A stretch of 8,624 nt of DNA from Acetobacteraceae bacterium (lineage in GTDB: Bacteria; Pseudomonadota; Alphaproteobacteria; Acetobacterales; Acetobacteraceae): positions 1 to 8,624 of the forward strand of contig JADYYZ010000445.1 in NCBI GenBank assembly GCA_020853405.1, written 5' to 3'. Positions 1 through 5,429 of this stretch are shown in pieces; within the stretch, counting starts at the first letter, position 1, and the number at the start of each line of letters is the position of its first letter. Below the pieces are notes generated by a model. It ran no database searches, had not been told where the DNA came from, and worked only from the letters and a program-made list of their open reading frames with translations. Both the position numbers and the translations under genes were made by a program.

Positions 1-836
1 CGCTGGCCGAAATTCGTCTCGGTGAAGCTGCAGCCGATGCCGATGATCAGGTCGGCCTTCCTCAGCATGTGCATCGCCTCGCCGCGCACCGCGAGCCCGA
101 GCGCGCCGAGCGAGAGCGGGTGCGTTTCCGGAAAAGCGCTTTTCCCGCCCAGGCTGGTCGCGACCGGCGCGGCCAGGCGTTCGGCCAGGCGCCGGAGTTC
201 CGGCCAGGCCCTGGCCCAGTGGATGCCGGTGCCGGCATAGATCACGGGGCGTTTCGCGGCGGCAAGCATCCGCGCCGCCTCGGCGACGCCGGCGGGGTCG
301 GGGCCGTAGCGCACCGGCAGCACGGGGTCGTAGGCGAGGGGTTCGGGAACCTCCTCGTTCCACATGTCCGACGGCACCTCGATCAGCACCGGGCCGCCCC
401 GCCCGTTGCGCAGGCGCGAGAAGGCGCGGCGCATCAGGTTCACGATGTCGGCGGCGACGATCACCGGCTCGGCCATCTTGGTGACGCCGCGCATCTGCAC
501 CGCCGAGTTGAAGTTGGGGTCGATGTGCGCAAGCCGGCGCGGATAGCCCATCGGCACCACCAGCACCGGCACCGACTCGCCGAATGCCTGGGCCACCCCG
601 CCATAGGCGTTTTCCGAGCCTGGCCCGTGCTGCATGCAGAACGCGCCGATCCTGGCGCCGGAGGTCATGCGGCTGATCGCATCGGCCATGTGCAGGCCGA
701 TCCGTTCCTGGCGCACCATGACCGGGCGGATATCGACCGCGGCAGCGAACTCGATCAGGTGGTTCACCGGGTAGCCGGTGAGGATCTCTATGCCTTCGCG
801 CTTCATGATGGTCGCGATGGCTTCGCCGAGCTTCAC
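1..836 (-). CDS. Thiamine-diphosphate-dependent enzyme, acetolactate synthase superfamily (partial; C-terminus outside window)
   Basis: This is a ThDP enzyme of the acetolactate synthase / 2-hydroxyacyl-CoA lyase superfamily, which makes or breaks C-C bonds next to a carbonyl. The first 278 residues are visible. I chose the GTG start at 836 because GGGGAGGAA lies just upstream and the protein opens like the family (MKLGEAIATIMKREGI). The N-terminal pyrimidine-binding domain spans about residues 1-165. It contains the Glu expected to activate ThDP (E44, in VRQERIGLHMADA) and a typical stretch from residue 67 (FCMQHGPGSENAYGGVAQAF). A central domain begins near residue 183. The C-terminal diphosphate/Mg-binding domain lies beyond the left edge. 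The family consensus GxPG near residue 21 reads GYPV here, and the protein does not look like canonical IlvB. It follows leuD on the same strand after 149 bp, so it may share the operon or have its own promoter. The superfamily is clear; the substrate is unknown. Confidence 0.88.
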   Translation of the reverse strand, partial: MKLGEAIATIMKREGIEILTGYPVNHLIEFAAAVDIRPVMVRQERIGLHMADAISRMTSGARIGAFCMQHGPGSENAYGGVAQAFGESVPVLVVPMGYPRRLAHIDPNFNSAVQMRGVTKMAEPVIVAADIVNLMRRAFSRLRNGRGGPVLIEVPSDMWNEEVPEPLAYDPVLPVRYGPDPAGVAEAARMLAAAKRPVIYAGTGIHWARAWPELRRLAERLAAPVATSLGGKSAFPETHPLSLGALGLAVRGEAMHMLRKADLIIGIGCSFTETNFGQ

Positions 837-967
837 CTTCGTTCCTCCCCGCGCCGGTGGCCGCGCACGCGCCCGGCACCCGATCGTTTCCGTGTTCCGG
901 CCCGCTTTTCCATTCCGCCCCGGGCTCTGCTGGCCACGCTAACAGCGCCCGCGCCCGCGCGGCAACC

Positions 968-981
968 CCGCCTTTCGGCGG
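968..981 (-). terminator. Small GC hairpin just after the leuD stop (weak terminator candidate)
   Basis: Reading leftwards, the leuD stop is followed after four bases by a perfect 5-bp stem, CCGCC/GGCGG, closing a GAAA tetraloop. GAAA is a stable GNRA-type loop. No T-run follows, so this is not a standard intrinsic terminator. It could be a 3'-end stabilising or processing hairpin, or chance in GC-rich DNA. The remainder of the 149-bp gap (837-985) shows no convincing promoter for the next gene apart from the Shine-Dalgarno sequence close to position 836. Confidence 0.25.
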
Positions 982-985
982 CCGA

Positions 986-1573
986 TCAGCCCCGCCCGGT
1001 CGCTGCCTCGAACGCCTCGATCGCCGGCAGGTGCTTGAGCGTAAGCCCGACCTCATCCAGCCCCTCCAGCAGTGCGCTGCGGGAGAACGGGGGGATCGCG
1101 AACGGGTGCTGGCGGTTGGCTGCGCGCACCAGCTGCTGTTCCAGATCGACCGTGATCGGCTGGCCCGCCTCGGCGAGCGTGCGCAGTTCAGCAACCTGCG
1201 CCGCCGGCAGCGCCACCGGCAGCAGGAAGTTCTTGAGTGCATTGGAGAAGAAGATGTCGCCGAAACTCTCGGCGATGACGCAGCGGATGCCAAGCGCCGC
1301 CAGCGCATAGACCGCCGCCTCGCGCGAGGAGCCGACCCCGAAATTGCGCTCGGCGACCATGATCGACGCACCGGCGAAGCGCGGATCGTTCAGCACGAAG
1401 TCCGGCCGGGGCGCGCCAGCTTCGTCGAAGCGGAGGTCGTGGAAGGCATAGGTCGGGTAGCGCCCGTCGCGCGGCCGCTTCAGGAAGCGGGCCGGGATGA
1501 TCTGGTCGGTATCGACGTTGGCGAGGTCGAGCGGCACCGCGATGCCGCTGACCCGGATGAAGGGTTCGGGCAT
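986..1573 (-). CDS. leuD: 3-isopropylmalate dehydratase-type small subunit (LeuD family)
   Basis: This is the small (swivelling-domain) subunit of a heterodimeric aconitase-family hydro-lyase. In the classical case LeuCD isomerises 2-isopropylmalate to 3-isopropylmalate in leucine synthesis. The protein has 195 residues, close to the usual 200. The ATG overlaps the leuC stop by one base (TGATG), and GGGAG at 1582-1586 is its Shine-Dalgarno sequence 8 nt upstream. The frame stays open further upstream, but that stretch overlaps leuC and reads as low-complexity Arg-rich sequence, so it is not used. Visible motifs are NVDTDQIIPARFLK (residues 19-32), the substrate-binding GSSRE (81-85) and SFGDIFF (103-109). 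The usual GCGSSREHA reads GVGSSREAA here, and the loop after FLK (32-40, RPRDGRYP) differs from the E. coli enzyme. This suggests a paralogue that may use another 2-alkylmalate-type substrate. The family is certain; the leucine role is not. Confidence 0.9.
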   Translation of the reverse strand: MPEPFIRVSGIAVPLDLANVDTDQIIPARFLKRPRDGRYPTYAFHDLRFDEAGAPRPDFVLNDPRFAGASIMVAERNFGVGSSREAAVYALAALGIRCVIAESFGDIFFSNALKNFLLPVALPAAQVAELRTLAEAGQPITVDLEQQLVRAANRQHPFAIPPFSRSALLEGLDEVGLTLKHLPAIEAFEAATGRG

Positions 1574-2949
1574 CAGGCGAGCTCCCGCACGTCGGCGATG
1601 CGGCCGGTGATGGCGGCGGCGGCGGCGCTGGCGGGACTCATCAGATGGGTGCGCGCACCTCGCCCCTGGCGGCCTGGGAAATTGCGGTTCGACGTGCTGG
1701 CCACGCGCTCGCCGGCTGCGGCGGTGTCGCCGTTCATCGCCACGCACAGCGAACAGCCGCTGTCGCGCCAGGCGAAGCCCGCCTCGGCGAACAGGCGGTC
1801 CAGCCCCTCGGCTTCGGCGGCGCGCTTCACGCTGCTGCTGCCGGGGCTGACCATCGCCGGCACGCGCGCCTTCCTTCCGCGCAGCACGGCGGCGGCGGCG
1901 CGCAGATCCTCGATCCGGCTGTTGGTGCAGCTGCCGATGAAGACGCGGTCCACCGCGACCTCGGCCATTCTGGTGCCGGCCGCAAGCCCCATATACTCAA
2001 GCGACCGGCGGGCGGCGGCGGCATCGCGCGTCGCCTCGGGCGCGGGGATGGCGGCGCTTACCGGCACTGCCTCCTCCGGGCTGGTGCCCCACGTGGCCAT
2101 CGGCTCGACGAGGCCGGCATCGAGGCTCTCCTCGCGGTCGAACGCGGCGCCATGGTCGCTGGCCAGCATCGCCCAGGCCGGGTCGGGGCCTGCGGGCGCG
2201 CCCGGCCGGCCTGCCAGGTAGGCAAGGGTGGTGGCATCGGGGGCGACCATGCCGCACCTGGCGCCTGCCTCGATCGCCATGTTGCACAGCGTCAGCCGCT
2301 GCTCGACCGACATCGCCGCGACCGCCTCGCCCGCGAACTCGATGGCATGGCCGGCGCCGCCGCCGGTGCCGATCGAGGCGATCAGGGCAAGCGCTGCATC
2401 CTTGGCGCTGACCGGGGCGGCAAGTCGGCCGGAGAAGGCGACCCGCATCACCGGCGGGCGCGCCTGCCAGAGAGTCTGGGTCGCGAACACGTGCGCGACC
2501 TCGGAGGCACCGATGCCGAACGCCAGCGCCCCAAGCGCGCCGTGCGTGCTGGTGTGCGAATCGCCGCAGACGATCAGCATGCCGGGTCGGGTCAGGCCCA
2601 GTTCGGGGCCGATCACGTGAACGATGCCCTGGAGCGGGTCGTCGATGTCGAAATGCCGGAGGCCGTGGTCGTGCATGTTGGCGCGGAAGGTCTCGATGAT
2701 GCCACGGATTTCCGGGTTGGCGATCGCCTTCGTGGTGCGCGCATCGGTCGGCACGTAGTGGTCGGCAACCCCGATCGTGCGGTCGGGCCGGCGCAGCCGG
2801 TGCCCGCCGGCGCGGAGCGCATTGAAGGCGTGGAAACTGCCTTCGTGGCAGAGATGCAGATCGACATACAGCAGTGCCTGCCCATCCTCGCGCGTGAGCA
2901 CGGTGTGGGCATCGAAGACCTTGTCGAACAGGGTGCGGGGCAGGGCCAT
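1573..2949 (-). CDS. leuC: 3-isopropylmalate dehydratase-type large subunit (LeuC family, [4Fe-4S])
   Basis: This is the catalytic Fe-S subunit partnering the adjacent LeuD-type protein; it dehydrates and rehydrates a malate-type hydroxy acid in the cytoplasm. It has 458 residues against about 466 in E. coli. The start MALPRTLFDKVFDAHTV matches the family N-terminus, although no good Shine-Dalgarno sequence precedes it. The cluster ligands are C341 (FIGSCTNSRIEDLR), C399 and C402 (GCSLC). Other signatures are VCGDSHTSTHGALGALAFG (127-145) and STSNRNFPGRQGRGARTHL (418-436). Differences from the standard enzyme sit near the active site. HEVTSPQAF is replaced by the one-residue-shorter HEGSFHAF (35-42), DHNV by DHYV (63-66), and the GCSMCLAMN-type motif by GCSLCVAMN. 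The stop overlaps the leuD start by one base, so the subunits are probably made stoichiometrically. It lies 51 bp after the ECH gene, in one likely operon. The family is certain; the substrate is inferred to be a 2-alkylmalate-like acid. Confidence 0.92.
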   Translation of the reverse strand: MALPRTLFDKVFDAHTVLTREDGQALLYVDLHLCHEGSFHAFNALRAGGHRLRRPDRTIGVADHYVPTDARTTKAIANPEIRGIIETFRANMHDHGLRHFDIDDPLQGIVHVIGPELGLTRPGMLIVCGDSHTSTHGALGALAFGIGASEVAHVFATQTLWQARPPVMRVAFSGRLAAPVSAKDAALALIASIGTGGGAGHAIEFAGEAVAAMSVEQRLTLCNMAIEAGARCGMVAPDATTLAYLAGRPGAPAGPDPAWAMLASDHGAAFDREESLDAGLVEPMATWGTSPEEAVPVSAAIPAPEATRDAAAARRSLEYMGLAAGTRMAEVAVDRVFIGSCTNSRIEDLRAAAAVLRGRKARVPAMVSPGSSSVKRAAEAEGLDRLFAEAGFAWRDSGCSLCVAMNGDTAAAGERVASTSNRNFPGRQGRGARTHLMSPASAAAAAITGRIADVRELA

Positions 2950-3000
2950 GGCGCCAAGTTCTGGGCTGCCTCGCCCGGTGCCGCAAGACCAGCCGGTCGC

Positions 3001-3771
3001 CTAGCGGCCCCGGAACACGGGGCGGCGCTTCTCCAGGAAGGCACGCACCCCCTCCTGCCGGTCGTCGGTGGCGAACAGCAGCGCCATCGCGCGCCGTTCC
3101 ATGGTTTGCGCGGCGGGAAGCGATGCCTCGGCGCCCTCGTTCACCAGTTCCTTGATCAGCATCGCCGCGATCGGCGGCATTGCGCCGACCCGCCCGGCGA
3201 TCTCCAGCGCGCGATCGAGCGCCCCGCCTTCGGGGGCGAGTTCCGAGATCAGCCCCATCTCCAGCGCGCGCCTGGCCCCCACCGGCTCGCCGGTCAGCAG
3301 CATCAGCATCGCCGCCGGCCGGCCGACCAGGCGCGGCAGGCGCTGCGTGCCGCCATTGCCCGGCAGCACGCCCACCTTGATTTCCGGAAGGCCCAGCCGC
3401 GCGCCCTCGCCGGCGACCAGGATGTCGGCCATCAGCGCGAGCTCCAGCCCGCCGCCCAGGCATGCCCCCTCGATCGCGGCGATCAGCGGCTTGGGGAACT
3501 TCTCGATCGGCGCCGACAGCGCCTGCGTCGGCCGCGCCATCGCGCCCCGCACGTCGAGATCGGCCATCTCGGCCAGGTCGGCGCCGGCGGCGAAGGCCCG
3601 CGCATCCCCGGTCAGTACCGCGGCACGGATCGCCTCGTCGGCGGCAAGCACGGTGAAGGCGGCCGCCAGCTCCCGGCGCAGCGGCACCGACAGCGCATTG
3701 CGTGCCTCGGGCCGGTTCAGCCGGACCAGTGCCACGCCTTCCTTGGGCTGTTCGACGATGACCAGGGCCAA
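3001..3771 (-). CDS. Enoyl-CoA hydratase/isomerase (crotonase family)
   Basis: This crotonase-fold enzyme is likely to add water to 2-enoyl-CoA thioesters. It has 256 residues, normal for the family. Both catalytic glutamates of the hydratases are present with the correct 20-residue spacing: E110 (GGGLE) and E130 (GLPE). The oxyanion-hole regions are AFAAGADL (59-66) and IEGACLGGG (100-108), followed by GVLPGNGGTQRL (134-145). I chose the TTG start at 3771 because GGAGG (3779-3783) sits 7 nt upstream. A GTG at 3777 is nearly as good. An ATG at 3810 would add 13 residues but has no Shine-Dalgarno sequence. The frame is open far upstream, but that part is antisense to tssK and is not coding. 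It is the first gene of the leftward cluster with leuC and leuD. It could be a general fatty-acid, phenylacetate (PaaF-like) or branched-chain enzyme; the sequence does not separate these. Confidence 0.9.
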   Translation of the reverse strand: MALVIVEQPKEGVALVRLNRPEARNALSVPLRRELAAAFTVLAADEAIRAAVLTGDARAFAAGADLAEMADLDVRGAMARPTQALSAPIEKFPKPLIAAIEGACLGGGLELALMADILVAGEGARLGLPEIKVGVLPGNGGTQRLPRLVGRPAAMLMLLTGEPVGARRALEMGLISELAPEGGALDRALEIAGRVGAMPPIAAMLIKELVNEGAEASLPAAQTMERRAMALLFATDDRQEGVRAFLEKRRPVFRGR

Positions 3772-3778
3772 CCGCACC

Positions 3779-3783
3779 CCTCC
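3779..3783 (-). promoter_or_regulatory. Shine-Dalgarno GGAGG deciding the enoyl-CoA hydratase start
   Basis: GGAGG on the minus strand lies 7 nt before the TTG at 3771, a near-ideal spacing. It is only 1 nt before the GTG at 3777, although an upstream GAGG would give that GTG a 5-nt spacing. The ATG at 3810 has no comparable site. This supports a TTG or GTG start rather than the ATG. Confidence 0.55.
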
Positions 3784-3823
3784 CTCGGGCACGGATGCTG
3801 CCGGCGGCATGCGGGCAAGGCAA

Positions 3824-3855
3824 GCCGGCGGTCCCGGGCCGCCCTGCCCGCCGGC
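3824..3855. repeat. 8-bp perfect inverted repeat (possible leader hairpin of the leftward operon)
   Basis: GCCGGCGG (3824-3831) is mirrored exactly by CCGCCGGC (3848-3855) around a 16-nt loop that itself contains CCCGGG. If transcription of the hydratase operon starts upstream, the mRNA would carry this stem about 50 nt before the start codon. With such GC content it could also be chance. Confidence 0.35.
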
Positions 3856-3977
3856 GCGCCCGACGGCCTGCGAAACGGCCGGAAAGATGCGGCCTCGGCC
3901 TGCCCCCGCAGTCAACTCCTTGCGTTCGCCGAACATCGCGCTTTTCAAGCTGCCTCGGTCCCGCCATGATCGGGCGT

Positions 3978-3989
3978 CTGCAATTGCAG
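3978..3989. promoter_or_regulatory. 12-bp perfect palindrome CTGCAATTGCAG, candidate operator
   Basis: CTGCAATTGCAG is perfectly self-complementary and lies 61 bp before the tssK ATG. Its AT-rich core (AATT) stands out in a region of about 70% GC. Position and symmetry fit a binding site for a dimeric regulator acting on the T6SS operon, the divergent operon, or both. No protein is assigned to it, and only one copy was noticed in the window. Confidence 0.3.
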
Positions 3990-4032
3990 GTCGCATTTGC
4001 CGCCGCGTGCACGCGCGCCGGAACAGTCTCAC

Positions 4033-4038
4033 GGGGAG
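4033..4038 (+). promoter_or_regulatory. Shine-Dalgarno for tssK
   Basis: GGGGAG sits 12 nt before the ATG at 4051, a slightly long spacing. It supports this ATG over the in-frame ATG at 3997, which would add 18 Pro/Arg-rich residues not typical of TssK. Confidence 0.5.
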
Positions 4039-4050
4039 AAGCCGCCGCGC

Positions 4051-5397
4051 ATGGAGGGCGAGAACCGCGTCGTCTGGGCCGAGGGCATGTTCCTCCGGCC
4101 GCAGCACTTCCAGCAGCAGGATCGCTACGTCGAGCGTGTGATCCGCCAGCGGGTCGATGCCGTGCGCAGCTATGGCTGGGGGCTGACCGAGCTCGCGATC
4201 GACCGGGCGGCGCTGGCGATCGGGCGGTTCGCGATCGCCGCCGCCGCCGGCGTGCTCGATGATGGCACGGCGTTCGCGATCCCCGACGATACGCCGGCGC
4301 CGCCGCCGATCGAGCTGCCCGAGACCGCGCGCAATGCACGGGTGATGCTGGTGCTGCCGATGCGCCGCGCCGGCATGCCCGATACCCTGCTGCGCGAGCG
4401 CGAGGAGGTGGCCGCCCGCTACGCCGCCCAGGAATACGAGGCACCCGACTCGATCGCCGGCAGCGACCTCGTCGCCCCGATCCAGGTCGGCCAGCCGCGA
4501 CTGCGGCTGGCGGTCGAGGGCGGGCCGATCGACCTCGGCGGCTATGCCTGCCTGCCGGTCGCGCGCGTGCTGGAAGTGCGCGGCGGCGACCGCCAGGTGA
4601 TCCTCGACGACAGTTTCATCGCGCCCAGCATGTCGATCGGCGCGGCACCGTTGCTGGCCGCCTTCGTGGTCGAACTGCAGGGCCTGCTGTCGCACCGGGC
4701 CGAGGCGCTGGCAGCCAGGCTGTCGGCCCCCGGCGTGCGCGGCGCCGGCGAGATGGCAAACCTGCTCATGTTGCAGGCGGTGAACCGCTTCGCGCCGCAG
4801 ATCGCGCACCTGGCGCAGCCGCCCCGCTGCCACCCCGAGGAGTTCTTCGGGCTGCTGGTCGGCATCGCCGGCGAGCTTGCGACCTTCACGCTCGCCAATC
4901 GCCGGGCACCTGCCTTCCCGGTCTACCGCCACGACGACCTGGCAGGCAGCTACGCCCCGGTGATCGCGGCACTGCGCCAGGCGCTCTCGCAGGTGCTGGA
5001 GCAGGGCGCGATCCAGCTGCCGTTGCAGGAGCGGCGCTTCGGCGTGCGGGTTTCCCCGATCACCGACCGCAACCTGCTGCGCAGCGCCAGTTTCGTGCTG
5101 GCCGCCCGCGCCGACCTGCCGCCGGAATCCGTGCGCCGGCAGCTGCCGGCCAGCCTGAAGATCGGCCCGGTCGAGCAGATCGCGCAGCTGGTGAACGTCG
5201 CCCTGCCCGGCATCGGGCTGGCCGCCCTGCCGGTGGCGCCGCCGCAGCTGCCCTATGTCGCCAACACCGCCTATTTCGAGCTGGACCGAAGCAGCCAGCA
5301 TTTCCGCGACCTCGCCAACGCGGGCGGGATCGCGATCCATGTCTCCGGTGACTGGCCGGGGCTTGCCCTGGAACTCTGGGCGATCCGCACCGGCTGA
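4051..5397 (+). CDS. tssK: Type VI secretion system baseplate subunit TssK (ImpJ/VasE)
   Basis: TssK forms trimers that connect the T6SS baseplate (TssE, TssF, TssG) to the cytoplasmic parts of TssL and TssM. The protein has 448 residues, the usual length of about 445. The diagnostic N-terminal stretch runs from residue 5 (RVVWAEGMFLRPQHFQQQDR) and fixes the start at the ATG at 4051. The rest fits the family: a beta-rich N-terminal shoulder domain, a helical middle (about residues 205-330, including FVVELQGLL and HPEEFFGLLVGIAGELATF), and a C-terminal domain with YVANTAYFELDRSS near residue 410, which in the family contacts the membrane complex. It has no signal peptide or membrane segment, as expected for a cytoplasmic protein. 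It is the first gene of the rightward operon, 32 bp before tssL. Unusually for a tssJ-K-L order, no tssJ precedes it. Confidence 0.95.
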   Translation: MEGENRVVWAEGMFLRPQHFQQQDRYVERVIRQRVDAVRSYGWGLTELAIDRAALAIGRFAIAAAAGVLDDGTAFAIPDDTPAPPPIELPETARNARVMLVLPMRRAGMPDTLLREREEVAARYAAQEYEAPDSIAGSDLVAPIQVGQPRLRLAVEGGPIDLGGYACLPVARVLEVRGGDRQVILDDSFIAPSMSIGAAPLLAAFVVELQGLLSHRAEALAARLSAPGVRGAGEMANLLMLQAVNRFAPQIAHLAQPPRCHPEEFFGLLVGIAGELATFTLANRRAPAFPVYRHDDLAGSYAPVIAALRQALSQVLEQGAIQLPLQERRFGVRVSPITDRNLLRSASFVLAARADLPPESVRRQLPASLKIGPVEQIAQLVNVALPGIGLAALPVAPPQLPYVANTAYFELDRSSQHFRDLANAGGIAIHVSGDWPGLALELWAIRTG

Positions 5398-5417
5398 ACG
5401 CGGCCGGCGCGCAAGGC

Positions 5418-5422
5418 GAGGA
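5418..5422 (+). promoter_or_regulatory. Shine-Dalgarno deciding the tssL start
   Basis: GAGGA lies 7 nt before the ATG at 5430 and only 4 nt before the adjacent in-frame GTG at 5427. The ATG is therefore preferred; the GTG would add a single Met. Confidence 0.5.
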
Positions 5423-5429
5423 TCGAGTG

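Larger units (their letters stand above)
3772..4050. other. Divergent intergenic region between the ECH-leuCD cluster and the T6SS operon
   Basis: This 279-bp stretch carries the leaders and presumably the promoters of both blocks. No family-like protein is encoded in it. It contains an 8-bp inverted repeat (3824-3831 / 3848-3855), a 12-bp palindrome (3978-3989) and the Shine-Dalgarno sequences of both flanking genes. A leftward TTGACT (3910-3915, minus strand) resembles a -35 box, but no clear -10 follows at 16-19 bp. A rightward TTGCGT (3920-3925) also lacks a good -10. I found no sigma-54 GG-N10-GC element of good quality. Base composition is a little less extreme around 3905-3990, as is usual for a regulatory stretch. 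Confidence 0.6.

Noticed and set aside
1645..3969. A 774-codon plus-strand frame across leuC and the hydratase
   Set aside because: It is antisense to two well-supported genes, has biased His/Arg/Gly/Ala composition with no family motif, and arises from high third-position GC.
3772..4050. Sigma-54 promoter upstream of tssK
   Set aside because: Some T6SS operons use sigma-54, but I could not find GG-N10-GC with a good TGGCAC/TTGC match. AGGTCGCATTTGC near 3988 has GG and GC only 8 bases apart.
1997..4444. An 815-codon minus-strand frame overlapping leuC, the hydratase and tssK
   Set aside because: It is Arg- and Ala-rich out-of-frame translation of known genes, with no recognisable domain or ribosome-binding site.
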